Source: Candidatus Omnitrophota bacterium
GTDB taxonomy: Bacteria > Hinthialibacterota > Hinthialibacteria > Hinthialibacterales > Hinthialibacteraceae
DNA length: 64,000 nucleotides
Direction of reading: 5' to 3'
Assembly (NCBI GenBank): GCA_040755155.1
Contig: JBFMBP010000139.1
Coordinates: 50,052-114,051, forward strand
Of the stretch, positions 1 to 8,454 are shown one piece after another (the stretch's first letter is position 1; each line of letters begins with the position of its first letter). Below the pieces are notes generated by a model. That model saw only the letters and a list, made by a program, of their open reading frames with translations. It made no database searches and was not told the DNA's origin. The translations under genes and the position numbers were made by a program.

Positions 1-1
1 C

Positions 2-880
2 GCTGCTGTCTTGCCTACGAATGTTGTTCGCATCGCCTGGCAAATTTCGCTTGCCGCGTCGGTTGTTATGGTTGCAGCGCTATCGCCTTTGCTGCGCCAT
101 AACGCCCTCGCTCGTTTTTGGGGATTGGGAATGTTGTTGTCGCTTCTCCCGATATGCGCCGTTTTCCCCAACGAACGCCTTTTCTTTTTCGTAGGGATTG
201 GAACGATGGGCCTATTGTCTAAATTCATCCAAACGTTGCGGGAACATCCTTCCTGGTTTTACCGGCGTCGTTTTTGGCGCTTCTTCGCCTATGGCTTATC
301 TGGCCTATTCCTCCTCATCCACGGAGTTCTCTCTCCGATGCTTCTGCCTCTTTCCTCTTTGGGTTCCACTTTTGTAGAACCTTTTATTGCCAAAGCGGCG
401 GAGAGCCTCCCCAACGATTCTAATATCACTCAGCAAGATTTAATCCTCGTCAATCCTCCGCTCGTCTTCTTCGCCCATCACCTTCCTATTACGCTCTTTC
501 TCCAAGATCGGCCTCTTCCGCATACCTTTCGCGTGCTCGCCCAAGGTTCCAGTTCGCTGCAAATCAAGCGCATTGGGGAACGCTCGCTGTCGATTCGACC
601 GCAAGATGGTTTTATGAACACGGTAAACGAGATTCTCTTTCGCAGCGCCAGTCATCCTATGGCCGTAGGGCAAAAAGTCCTTATGACGGGCATGAGCGTA
701 GAGATAGCGTCCCTTACGGCGGATGGCCGTCCGGTGGAAGCGATTTTCCGGTTCGACGTTCCTTTGGATGAGGCTTCCATGCGCTGGATGCAATGGAAAA
801 ATGGAGTTTACGTCCCATTCGTTCCTCCATCCATCGGGCAAACGATAACGTTGTCTCCAGTAACTCTTTTCGATCGATAA
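2..880 (+). CDS. Polytopic membrane protein, 5' end outside window
   Basis: Three further sense codons precede the TTG at position 11 and no stop is seen before the window edge, so this is the C-terminal part of a larger protein. Counting from position 11, hydrophobic stretches lie at about residues 8-28, 34-52, 58-75 and 88-115, followed by a soluble domain of about 170 residues. That tail has alternating beta-strand-like segments and ends near the sequence SIGQTITLSP. I do not recognise the family. The arrangement (several membrane helices, then one globular tail) fits a membrane-anchored protein whose tail faces one side of the membrane. The TAA stop lies within the CTCATGTTACGC end of the dispersed element that follows. 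Confidence 0.7.
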   Translation, partial: AAVLPTNVVRIAWQISLAASVVMVAALSPLLRHNALARFWGLGMLLSLLPICAVFPNERLFFFVGIGTMGLLSKFIQTLREHPSWFYRRRFWRFFAYGLSGLFLLIHGVLSPMLLPLSSLGSTFVEPFIAKAAESLPNDSNITQQDLILVNPPLVFFAHHLPITLFLQDRPLPHTFRVLAQGSSSLQIKRIGERSLSIRPQDGFMNTVNEILFRSASHPMAVGQKVLMTGMSVEIASLTADGRPVEAIFRFDVPLDEASMRWMQWKNGVYVPFVPPSIGQTITLSPVTLFDR

Positions 881-1209
881 CTCATGTTACGCGCAATGAA
901 AACTAAAGGGATCTATTGCGAATGTCTTTTGAATCGCGAAAACGTGAAATAAAAAAGAAAAACGCAAAAAAAAGAAAATAAGTTGGCGCATGGGATCGCG
1001 CCGTGAAATCCTTTTTTTCCGTGAAATCCAAAAGAATCCCCGATATCCGTGATTCAAAAACTTCGTGGAATTCGAGATTTTTCGTGGTTTCGTGATTCAA
1101 TAACGTAAAAAAATGAAATCCTTGTGCTCTTTTAAACGATTCTTATACTTGGCGTTGATATACCAACTCCGCAAGATAAAAATCATTGGCAGCATAACAT
1201 TATTTAATG
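876..1209. repeat. Composite dispersed element, copy C1
   Basis: The stretch between the membrane protein and yggT begins with ATAACTCATGTTACGCGC (877-894) and ends near GGCAGCATAACATT (1190-1203), an imperfect inverted match. The inside reads like imperfect permutations of cgtgaaat / gaaaaacgc / ttcgtgattcaat. It aligns by eye over most of its length with 15200-15516 (C2) and in parts with 38609-38886 (C3) and 32263-32490 (C4). No convincing gene lies inside; the short open frames here follow the repeat. This explains the 390-base gap before yggT. Confidence 0.7.
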
Positions 1210-1272
1210 CGGATTGCCTCCTTTTCCATCGCGTGGCAAGATACAAAGTAAAAATTAGGCGAGCGAAGAGTT

Positions 1273-1542
1273 ATGTTATCCATCATCCGGTTGTTGGATC
1301 GAATTCTCTGGTTGTATGAAGCGATCATTATAGTCCGATGCATTCTGTCATGGGCGCAAGCGTTGCCCAACAATCCTATTATCCGCTTTATTTACCAAAT
1401 CACGGAACCGCTTATGGACGCCGTACGGCGCGCTTTTCCCTTTCTGGCGATGGGAGGATTCGATTTAAGCCCCATTGTCATTATTCTGCTAATTGACTTT
1501 ACCCGCCGTTATCTTTACTCTTTGCTTATTCCTTTTTATTAA
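1273..1542 (+). CDS. YggT family membrane protein
   Basis: An 89-residue protein with the typical YggT layout: a first membrane helix (about residues 5-26), a short conserved loop with LPNNPIIRFIYQITEPLMD, a positively charged segment (VRRAFP), and a second helix (about 57-77). YggT proteins are small inner-membrane proteins, often near division or SepF genes, with a poorly defined role in osmotic stress or septum-associated function. The length is right for a single-repeat YggT. No division gene is next to it here. A purine-rich GAGCGAAGAG stretch precedes the ATG. Confidence 0.85.
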   Translation: MLSIIRLLDRILWLYEAIIIVRCILSWAQALPNNPIIRFIYQITEPLMDAVRRAFPFLAMGGFDLSPIVIILLIDFTRRYLYSLLIPFY

Positions 1543-1625
1543 AAAATTACTTTCGCAGATTTCCAGAAGGGACAAAGCCGCCGCGAGGGCGGAGATGTCG
1601 ACGAATTGAATAGGGGGCATTTATT

Positions 1626-2519
1626 ATGAAACGTTCCATGTTCTTGTTTGCCATTTACGCATTTGTTTTTATGCCGCATTTGGCGCGAGCGGCGGACGAT
1701 TCTCTTTCGATCCAAGCGATGACGTACAATATCCGCTACAACAATCCCGACGACGGCATTAACGCCTGGCCCAACCGCAGCCATCGCGTGGCGGAAATGA
1801 TCGGAACCCGTTATCATGCGGATTTCGCGGGTCTGCAGGAAGCGAAATACGACCAGATTCAAGACCTGGAAAAGGCCCTTCCCGATTACGGCTGGTTTGG
1901 CGCGGCGAGAGACGACGGCGATAAAGCAGGAGAATTTTGTCCCATATTTTACCGAAAAGACCGATTCGAATTGCTGAAACAAAATACGTTCTGGCTGTCG
2001 GAAACGCCGGATGCCGCCGGTTCGAAATCGTGGAATTCCGACTGCGTCCGCATCGTTACGTGGGGGCAATTCCGCGATAAGAAGAGCGGAAAAATCTTTT
2101 ATCATTTCAATACGCACTTCGACCACCGCAGCGAACTGGCGCGAGTGGAAAGCGCGAAGTTGATCTCCAAAAAAGCCGTCGAGATCGCGGGCGATTCGCC
2201 GGCGTTTTTAACGGGGGATTTCAATACGCAGGAAAAATCCCAACCCTACTCCATCATCGTAGGGAAAGAGAGCATCGGAGATTTCCGTTCCAGCTTCCAG
2301 GACGCCCGCTATCTATTGAAAGAGGGAAAGCATGAAGGCCCCACGTCCACTTTTACGATGGAAGGATGGACGAAGTACGGCGCTCCGGAAACCAAGATCG
2401 ATTTCATTTTCATCCTTAAAGGTTTTGCGGTATTAAGGCATCGCGTATTGGACGACCAGTTCGACGGGCGATTCCCCTCCGATCATCTGCCGGTTTTGGC
2501 GGAGATCGAATTGCAATAG
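1626..2519 (+). CDS. Secreted endonuclease/exonuclease/phosphatase-family protein
   Basis: A 297-residue protein with a signal peptide (residues 1-22, ending HLARA). It then carries the full set of EEP-superfamily motifs: MTYNIRYNN with Asn35, GLQEAK with the metal-binding Glu72, FNTHFDH with His164, LTGDFN with Asp198 and Asn200, and the terminal SDHLP with Asp286-His287. The superfamily hydrolyses phosphodiester or phosphomonoester bonds (DNase I, sphingomyelinase, inositol phosphatases) with Mg2+. All catalytic positions are present, so it should be active in the periplasm or outside. The substrate cannot be read from sequence. Similar secreted proteins in carbohydrate-degrading bacteria are usually annotated only as EEP hydrolases. 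Confidence 0.88.
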   Translation: MKRSMFLFAIYAFVFMPHLARAADDSLSIQAMTYNIRYNNPDDGINAWPNRSHRVAEMIGTRYHADFAGLQEAKYDQIQDLEKALPDYGWFGAARDDGDKAGEFCPIFYRKDRFELLKQNTFWLSETPDAAGSKSWNSDCVRIVTWGQFRDKKSGKIFYHFNTHFDHRSELARVESAKLISKKAVEIAGDSPAFLTGDFNTQEKSQPYSIIVGKESIGDFRSSFQDARYLLKEGKHEGPTSTFTMEGWTKYGAPETKIDFIFILKGFAVLRHRVLDDQFDGRFPSDHLPVLAEIELQ

Positions 2520-2567
2520 TTTTAGGGGATGCCAGATCGTTATCCGGTGAATTTGATAATAAAAATT

Positions 2568-2720
2568 GAGGCTCTTGCAAAATGGATAAAGTCTACGCTT
2601 TAATTCTCCCCCCAAGTTTGGGGGGAGTTAGAGGGGGGTTGATTTTATTAGGCTTAAGGCAACCCCCTCCTAACCTCCCCCAGGCTTGGGGGAGGAATAA
2701 TGGAATTTTGCATGAGGCTC
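2568..2720. repeat. 153-bp MITE-like element, copy A1
   Basis: Starts GAGGCTCTTGCAAAA and ends TTTTGCATGAGGCTC, giving TTGCAAAA-type inverted ends flanked by a GAGGCTC heptamer in direct orientation. The core holds two strong hairpins, CTCCCCCCAAGTTTGGGGGGAG and CCTCCCCCAGGCTTGGGGGAGG, separated by complementary GGGGGGTTGA / CAACCCCC segments, so the whole core can fold as one large hairpin. No coding capacity. It sits just upstream of the KDPG aldolase gene. Other copies are at 23500-23652, 36399-36553 and 36823-36975. Confidence 0.9.
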
Positions 2721-2748
2721 AATTGACAATCATTCCAGGAGTGTTTTT

Positions 2749-3408
2749 ATGATTACTCCCACGCGCAAAGATCGAAACATGAAAATCATCCTAGACACCG
2801 GCATCGTCGCCGTGATCCGGGCGCAAAGCAGCGATCAACTCGTCCGCGTATTCGACGCGCTGATGGAGGGCGGCGTCAAAGCCATCGAAGTAACGATGAC
2901 GACGCCCAACGCCCTCGACGTAATTCGCGATTTATCCAATAAGATGAAAAACGAAGAGGCCGTCGTTGGCGTCGGCACCGTCCTCGATCCCGAAACGGCG
3001 CGCGCCGCCATTCTGGCGGGAGCGGAATACGTCGTCTCCCCCACGCTCAACCTCGAAACCGTAAAAATGTGCCGCCGATATTCCGCCGCCGTCATTCCCG
3101 GCGCCTATACGCCTACGGAAATCCTGACGGCGTGGGAAGCAGGCGCGGACATCGTCAAGGTTTTCCCCGCTACTACGCTGGGGCCGGGCTTTTTCAAGGA
3201 TGTTCTCGGCCCTCTGCCGCAAGTGCGCTTATCGCCAACGGGCGGCGTCAGTCTGGAGACGGTCAAAGATTTTATCAAAGCGGGAGCGTGCTGCGTGGCA
3301 GTCGGCGGCAACCTCGTGAGCAAAGCGGCGTTGGCGGAGCAAAACTGGAAGAAAATCGCCGAAACGGCGAAACAATTTATCCAACTCATCCAAGAAGCGA
3401 GAGCGTAG
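2749..3408 (+). CDS. eda: 2-dehydro-3-deoxy-6-phosphogluconate (KDPG) aldolase
   Basis: A 219-residue class I aldolase of the KDPG/KHG family. It splits KDPG to pyruvate and glyceraldehyde 3-phosphate, and may also act on 4-hydroxy-2-oxoglutarate. Visible features are GIVAVIRA at the barrel start, the general acid/base Glu47 in KAIEVTM, GVGTVLDP, the Schiff-base Lys137 in ADIVKVFPA, and the phosphate-binding TGGVSLETV segment. AGGAGTG five bases before the ATG at 2749 supports this start over the internal ATG at 2779. The next gene, a KDG kinase-like PfkB protein, begins 15 bases downstream, so the two make the standard KDG to KDPG to pyruvate plus triose route in one operon. Confidence 0.92.
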   Translation: MITPTRKDRNMKIILDTGIVAVIRAQSSDQLVRVFDALMEGGVKAIEVTMTTPNALDVIRDLSNKMKNEEAVVGVGTVLDPETARAAILAGAEYVVSPTLNLETVKMCRRYSAAVIPGAYTPTEILTAWEAGADIVKVFPATTLGPGFFKDVLGPLPQVRLSPTGGVSLETVKDFIKAGACCVAVGGNLVSKAALAEQNWKKIAETAKQFIQLIQEARA

Positions 3409-3423
3409 GAGAAAGGGAAGGTC

Positions 3424-4410
3424 ATGGCTGATATCGTTACGTTTGGAGAAGCGATGGTGCGGTTGGCGCCGCCGGATTTCATGCGCTTGGAGCAGACGCA
3501 TACCCTCGACGTCAAAATCGGCGGCGGCGAATATAACGTTTCCGTTGGCGCGGCGCGTCTGGGCTTAACCAGCGTCTTCGTCACCCGCCTGCCCAACAAT
3601 CCTCTGGGCCGCATGATCGCCAACAAGGCCCGCGAGCACGGCGTCGATACATCCCATATCGTTTGGACCGACGGCGACCGCGCGGGTTTGTATTTCGTCG
3701 AGTTCGGCGCCAAACCGCGCGCCAGCAGCGTCCTCTACGACCGCAAGGATTCCGCCATCAGCCGCATCAAGCCGGGCATGGCGAATTGGGACGCCGTTTT
3801 TCCCGGCGCGAAAATTTATCACGTCAGCGGCATCACGCCCGCTCTTTCTGAAACCGCCGCCAAGACCACAAAAGAATCGATGCTGAAAGCCCGGCAATAC
3901 GGCGTGACCATCAGCGTCGATCTCAATTACCGCGCCAAACTCTGGTCGGAAGCGGAAGCCCAAAAGTGCATGACGGAATTGATGGAATATACCGACATCC
4001 TCATCACCACCGAGGAAGATTGCATGCGCGTCTTCAAAATCGAGGGCGATAATTACGAAGAAGTGGCAAGCAAACTGCACGACCGCTTCGGTTTTAAAGC
4101 GGTGGCCATCACCCTGCGCGAAAATCTTTCCGTCTGGCGCAACAACTGGACCGCCATCGTGCTCTATGAAGGCAAGATTTACGACGCTCCCAACTACGAA
4201 GTGGAAATCGTTGACCGTGTCGGCGGCGGCGATTCCTTCTCGGCGGGTTTTCTGGCAGGCTATCTCACCGGCGACATTAGCTACGCCGTCAAATTCGGAG
4301 TAGCCTTCTCCGCTTTGAAACATTCCGTTCCCGGCGACCTCAACTGGTGTACGAAGACCGAAGCGGAAGCCCTTATGAAAGGCGGCGGCAACCTGCGCAT
4401 CGTCCGCTAA
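3424..4410 (+). CDS. PfkB-family sugar kinase, probable 2-keto-3-deoxygluconate kinase
   Basis: A 328-residue PfkB (ribokinase-like) kinase. It starts DIVTFGEAMVRLAPP, has the substrate-side GGGEYNVSVGAARLG (about residues 38-52), and the C-terminal signature VGGGDSFSAGF with the catalytic Asp at about residue 270. The GEAMVRLAP and GGGEYNV segments are typical of KdgK. With the aldolase gene immediately upstream (AGGAGAAAGGGAAGGTC just before this ATG), phosphorylation of 2-keto-3-deoxygluconate is the most likely role. Fructokinase or another PfkB activity cannot be excluded. Confidence 0.88.
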   Translation: MADIVTFGEAMVRLAPPDFMRLEQTHTLDVKIGGGEYNVSVGAARLGLTSVFVTRLPNNPLGRMIANKAREHGVDTSHIVWTDGDRAGLYFVEFGAKPRASSVLYDRKDSAISRIKPGMANWDAVFPGAKIYHVSGITPALSETAAKTTKESMLKARQYGVTISVDLNYRAKLWSEAEAQKCMTELMEYTDILITTEEDCMRVFKIEGDNYEEVASKLHDRFGFKAVAITLRENLSVWRNNWTAIVLYEGKIYDAPNYEVEIVDRVGGGDSFSAGFLAGYLTGDISYAVKFGVAFSALKHSVPGDLNWCTKTEAEALMKGGGNLRIVR

Positions 4411-4442
4411 AACCGCGCCGGTTAAACGTAAAGTGAAGAATC

Positions 4443-5387
4443 ATGACAACCATTCGCACTCTTACGTTGAATCCGGTCATCGATTTGATCTATAGCGTGG
4501 ATCGATTCGAAAAAGGCTCCACTTTCCGTTGCGACGATTTTCTTTATCTCCCAGCGGGAAAAGGAATCAATGTTACCAACGCCCTAGCCTGCATGGGAGA
4601 ATCATCCTGCGCTTATCTACCACTGGGAAAAGATGATGTTCCGCTTTATATCGCCGCTTGCCGTCAACGGCCTATCGAATTGCATTATGCCGCGGGGGAT
4701 TTTCGAATTCGCCGCCATTGCACCATTCTGGAGAGAAAAACCGGCTCCGTAACTCATGCGCAGACGCGCGGCGAAACTATGCCTCCCGCCCTTATGGATG
4801 AACTTGTGGAAGAACTTGTTGGCGGGATGGAACCGGAGGATATCGCGATTCTTTCCGGCAGCGTCCCGCCGGGCGTCTCTCCTTCGATCTACGCGGAAAT
4901 CATAACCCGCTGCCAAAAAAAAGGCGCGCGAACGATTTTGGACGCCAGCGGCCCGCCGCTTCGGGAAGGCGCCGCCGCGCAACCTTTCCTGCTCAAAATC
5001 AACCAGAATGAAACGGAGCAGCTCCTGGGCGAATCCATGACGGAAGCGGCGGACATCGTCCGGGAAATTCATCGCCGCTTTGGGATTCCGCGCATCGTTA
5101 TTTCGCTGGGAGAAAAAGGCGCCGTCGCGGGCGGCGAGGAAGGAATCATACGCCTGCGGCTTCCAATGGATCCATCCGAAGTCCGTGATACCGTAGGCTG
5201 CGGCGACGCGATGACGGGCGGGATCGCCTGGGGTATGAAAAGAGACCTCCCCTGGGAAGAAATCTGCCGTTGCGGCATAGCCTGGGCTTCCGCCGCCGCC
5301 TGTTGCGCTGGTCCCGCTCATTTGGATCCGCATTGCGTGGAAAAGATGCTTGATCGCGTGGAAATCCGCCGCATGGTTTCCCTATAA
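4443..5387 (+). CDS. PfkB-family 1-phosphofructokinase / tagatose-6-phosphate kinase-like protein
   Basis: A 314-residue PfkB protein of the LacC/FruK branch, recognised by its opening TIRTLTLNPVIDLIYSV, the PAGKGINVTNALACMG segment (about residues 37-52), VISLGEKGAVAG, and the terminal VGCGDAMTGG (about 251-260) with the catalytic Asp. Such enzymes phosphorylate fructose-1-P or tagatose-6-P, making a bisphosphate for lower glycolysis. It is the third gene of the kinase/aldolase run, 32 bases after the previous stop. No PTS gene is nearby, so a canonical PTS-linked FruK role is not supported by context; a phosphorylated keto-sugar substrate remains likely. Confidence 0.8.
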   Translation: MTTIRTLTLNPVIDLIYSVDRFEKGSTFRCDDFLYLPAGKGINVTNALACMGESSCAYLPLGKDDVPLYIAACRQRPIELHYAAGDFRIRRHCTILERKTGSVTHAQTRGETMPPALMDELVEELVGGMEPEDIAILSGSVPPGVSPSIYAEIITRCQKKGARTILDASGPPLREGAAAQPFLLKINQNETEQLLGESMTEAADIVREIHRRFGIPRIVISLGEKGAVAGGEEGIIRLRLPMDPSEVRDTVGCGDAMTGGIAWGMKRDLPWEEICRCGIAWASAAACCAGPAHLDPHCVEKMLDRVEIRRMVSL

Positions 5388-5430
5388 ACTATAGGGCGAA
5401 AGAAATTCTCCATCCTTCAAGCAGGCTTCC

Positions 5431-6048
5431 TTATTTCTTAGCTAACATCAAAAATAAGGGATAGTCTTTATCCACTCCAGCGGCTGTTTTTTTCTTGATG
5501 ACGTAAGGCGTGGAAAATCGGATGGAGTGGAATCCTATGTTTTCCGCCATTTTGGCCAGCGGCTCTCGATCAAAGCCAAAATGTTCGACGCCATCGTTAT
5601 CGGAATGGAAATCGCCCTCTTCTTTATCCAAATCGACAAGGGCTAATTGCCCCGGTTGTTTAAGGGAATCGTTGAATTGCGATAATATCGAGTCCGTATT
5701 CTTGATATGATGGAATGTCATGGAGCAGATGGCGATATCGTATTCCCATCGGGGAATCGCATTCTTCATTCCATCCAACCATAGGAGGCCGATGTTATCC
5801 ATTTCCTGTTGTCGGATTTTTCTCTCTAAAACCTCCAACATTCCGCGAGAAGAATCGATCGCCGCGATTTTTTTCACCAGCGGCTGGAAATGCAGAGTAA
5901 CCAATCCCGTGCCCGCCCCATATTCCATCAGGGACATGTCAGAACGAATTTCCAACGAATGGATCATCGCATGTGCAATGGCGTCAGCCGCTTCAATGCG
6001 CCGGGATTCGTTATCGTAGGTTTGGGATTGGTTATCGAATGGATTCAT
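5431..6048 (-). CDS. Class I SAM-dependent methyltransferase
   Basis: A 205-residue Rossmann-fold methyltransferase. Motif I is LMEYGAGTGLVTL (about residues 41-53), the acidic ribose-binding end of strand 2 is IAAIDSS, and a later SMTFHHI motif is typical of the Methyltransf_11/25 group. The N-terminus NPFDNQSQTYDNE is a common start for ubiquinone/UbiE-like small-molecule methyltransferases. The substrate cannot be predicted. It is convergent with the kinase operon and separated from the next upstream minus-strand gene by a terminator hairpin, so it is probably its own transcription unit. Confidence 0.85.
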   Translation of the reverse strand: MNPFDNQSQTYDNESRRIEAADAIAHAMIHSLEIRSDMSLMEYGAGTGLVTLHFQPLVKKIAAIDSSRGMLEVLERKIRQQEMDNIGLLWLDGMKNAIPRWEYDIAICSMTFHHIKNTDSILSQFNDSLKQPGQLALVDLDKEEGDFHSDNDGVEHFGFDREPLAKMAENIGFHSIRFSTPYVIKKKTAAGVDKDYPLFLMLAKK

Positions 6049-6084
6049 GGCGTTTATCTCGTTGCTCCGATCGCCTCGTCCAGC

Positions 6085-6113
6085 AAAAAAAACAGCCTGC
6101 GAAAGCAGGCCGT
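6085..6113 (-). terminator. Rho-independent terminator of the five-repeat protein gene
   Basis: Read on the minus strand, a nine-pair stem (ACGGCCTGC / GCAGGCTGT with one G-T pair) encloses a TTTC loop and is followed by eight T residues (6085-6092). It lies 30 bases downstream of the stop of the gene at 6144-7763 and before the methyltransferase start, so it should end transcription of the former. Confidence 0.8.
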
Positions 6114-6143
6114 TTTATTAAGCTCGCTTGAAACTATGCACTA

Positions 6144-7763
6144 TCAATCCGCTCCCGTAATCTGCGTATAGCTGTCAGTGATCGTAGTGTAATCGGCGGT
6201 TACGTTGCGATATTTAGGAGCTAGGCTCGACGCATACGTTTCGCCGCCGATAACGAACAAATCGGAGCCTGGCGAGACGATAGCGCCGGGAGTGAAGATT
6301 TTCTTACTGGGATCGCCTGGCAGCCAGAGCGGAGTGGTTTCAATAGCGCGGAACGAATCGGAGAAGTTGGTAACGGGAGCGCCGTTGTTGCCGGTATTGG
6401 AAATATCATAAGCATTGGCTAGACCGACCGGATGCACCGTTCCATCGCCGGTCAGAACCAATAACCCTGTCGTCGTCGAATTCGCCGCCACGCCCAACTG
6501 CTTGTTCTCCTTGTTGGGAACCAACGCCAAATCGCGGGCGATGGGGAAGCCGAAGAAGGGTGGAATCGAGTTGACGGGAATCACATTGCCGTTCGAATCG
6601 ATTTTCGGCGGGAAGGAAAGCGCCGCATCGCCGATGGCGAACACTCCGCCATATTCGTCGAGGAGATAGAAGCCCTTGCCGCTGGGGGTGATTTCAACAT
6701 CTATGGCAACATCCCACCCGAAATAGGGTAGGTCGCCTTTATCGGCTTCCCAGGGACTGGCGAGGACGATGTTGTTGATCGGCTTGCCGAAATCCTCTTG
6801 CAGCATATCTTTGTCGTAAAGAATTTGGTTATCATTGTCCACATCGAAATCAAGCGCGAGACGGTTGGAGTGCACGGCGCCGAAACCGTCCAGAATGTAA
6901 TAACCATTCGTCATGGCGATAGTTCTGTTTTCGATCGCGCTGGAATCGCTTTTGGATGGAGCGGTCAGTTGCGCGTATTCCGCCGATATTTCCAAGTCGC
7001 GGGCGATATCCGAACCCGAACCGAAATAGGCGAAAATTGGAGTGACGCTTTTTACATTTTGATTGAAATAAAGACGATTGACAGGATAATTAATGGGGCC
7101 GCCTTTTAGAAGGTCATTGACGGTAACTTCCGAACCGGAGATGTCGATCGTGCCCGGATAAAGGCTTTCGACGATTTCGGGCTCGCCGGTTTGAAGATTA
7201 TCGAAGACGTAAGAAGGAAGATTGGTTGCGCCTACGGGATGCACGACGCCGTCGGCGTCCAGAACGAAGTAGCCGCGATAGCCGTAAGTTTCGTTTCTCC
7301 AGTCGGGAGAGATTTCAAGGTCTTTCGCTACGTCCCAGCCGAAATAAGGGACGGCGGAAAACGTAGAGTGCATTGCGCCTACCTGCGCCGGAGTCGATAT
7401 CAAAACCGGCGTGGAATCCGGCGCGGTAACGGAAATCGGCGTATCCAACGTCAGGGAAAATTGACCGCCCAAAACATCCAAAGCGTACGCTCCTTTCAAG
7501 GAGCCGTCAGGATTGCCGACTAATTCGATGTCTTTGGCTACAGGAAAAGGAAACTGGAATTGGTTGGAGGTGTCAGCCAACTCTTTGAAAAGATAAGAGC
7601 TCAATTGATCGCCATTCTGGGAGACGCTGAATATCCGTCCTAAAGCATCCAGTATCAAAATACCATCTTGATTGGCTGTGGTAGGTTCGAATTGAGCGCT
7701 GGCGTTATTTACAAATACAACCGACAATACACTGATGCCGAGGAGCAGCCGTCTTAAGGCCAT
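6144..7763 (-). CDS. Secreted protein of five degenerate repeats, function unknown
   Basis: The start at 7763 (MALRRLLLGISVLS) is preferred to the upstream ATG because AGGAGGTCGAA stands just before it and a signal peptide follows (cleavage near NNASA-Q). The mature part of about 515 residues holds a repeated block: a strand pair such as GYFVLDADGVVHPVG, YYILDGFGAVHS, FYLLDEYGGVFAIGD or GLLVLTGDGTVHPVG, then PYFGWDVAKDLEI or a variant (AYFGSGSDIARDLEI, PYFGWDVAIDVEI, PFFGFPIARDLAL, FPFPVAKDIEL). The roughly 75-100-residue period and small hydrophobic strands suggest a five-bladed beta-propeller-like fold. No catalytic motif is visible. The whole C-terminus is Thr/Ser rich. It is followed by a strong terminator and appears monocistronic. 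Confidence 0.75.
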   Translation of the reverse strand: MALRRLLLGISVLSVVFVNNASAQFEPTTANQDGILILDALGRIFSVSQNGDQLSSYLFKELADTSNQFQFPFPVAKDIELVGNPDGSLKGAYALDVLGGQFSLTLDTPISVTAPDSTPVLISTPAQVGAMHSTFSAVPYFGWDVAKDLEISPDWRNETYGYRGYFVLDADGVVHPVGATNLPSYVFDNLQTGEPEIVESLYPGTIDISGSEVTVNDLLKGGPINYPVNRLYFNQNVKSVTPIFAYFGSGSDIARDLEISAEYAQLTAPSKSDSSAIENRTIAMTNGYYILDGFGAVHSNRLALDFDVDNDNQILYDKDMLQEDFGKPINNIVLASPWEADKGDLPYFGWDVAIDVEITPSGKGFYLLDEYGGVFAIGDAALSFPPKIDSNGNVIPVNSIPPFFGFPIARDLALVPNKENKQLGVAANSTTTGLLVLTGDGTVHPVGLANAYDISNTGNNGAPVTNFSDSFRAIETTPLWLPGDPSKKIFTPGAIVSPGSDLFVIGGETYASSLAPKYRNVTADYTTITDSYTQITGAD

Positions 7764-8454
7764 TTCGACCTCCTTAGAATGCGCATTGATAAACTTTTCC
7801 CGCATTATACTCTTATCCCTTGACTTGGCCTATTCGCCAACAAGGGGGCCCATACATAATTTTTATAATTAACCACCTTACCGAATTGGTGAGCCAGACT
7901 CAAGTCTTAAACCAGAAAAAAAATCCAAGAAATTTGTCCCGGTATCTCAATAAATTCATCCCATTCGAAGCGAATGAGGCTAAAAATCCTCAGTGCAGTA
8001 TAAGGAAAAGTCCTCTCTATGTCAAGTGATAAATTTCGCTCAAGTACTGTAAAAACCAGGATCTGCGTGATTATTTTCTTGAAACTTGCCTCTTCCGGGA
8101 TAAGAAGCGTTGTTGCTTGACCGCAATGCTGCGGGGTAGGAAATCCCCCGTTTCCTCTTTCTTACCGCCATTATTCCTTTGTTCTCTGCGGCCTTTTTAT
8201 GTTTTTTGTTTTAACCTCCACGAATTAAAGAATTTAAATCGTTAGGCCGCCCAGAAGTTACATCGTTTTTAATATACCATAGAATATCGTACATCTCCAG
8301 AGTAAGTTTAATATTTTTTTAATGGTTGATAAAATATTTCTCTTCGATAATAGGAAAACGAGTATTCCCATGGCCGGGATTACAGTATTCGCCTTACGTC
8401 CTATCCTGCAAGGAATAAGTTTTCTCGACGATATGGCTTTCTGTGCGTTTTGAA
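7764..8454. other. Non-coding gap of about 690 bases, little recognisable
   Basis: Between the five-repeat protein gene and the phosphomannomutase stop I see no convincing gene, tRNA or member of the repeat families. On the minus strand a TATAAT sequence (plus-strand ATTATA at 7804-7809) lies about 40 bases upstream of the ATG at 7763 and could be a -10 box, but no good -35 is placed 16-18 bases before it. The middle (8190-8350) is AT-rich. The one open frame of about 66 codons has no ribosome site or codon pattern that supports it. Confidence 0.5.

Noticed and set aside
1113-1319. 68-codon plus-strand frame before yggT
   Set aside because: It is mostly inside composite element C1 and overlaps the start of yggT in another frame.
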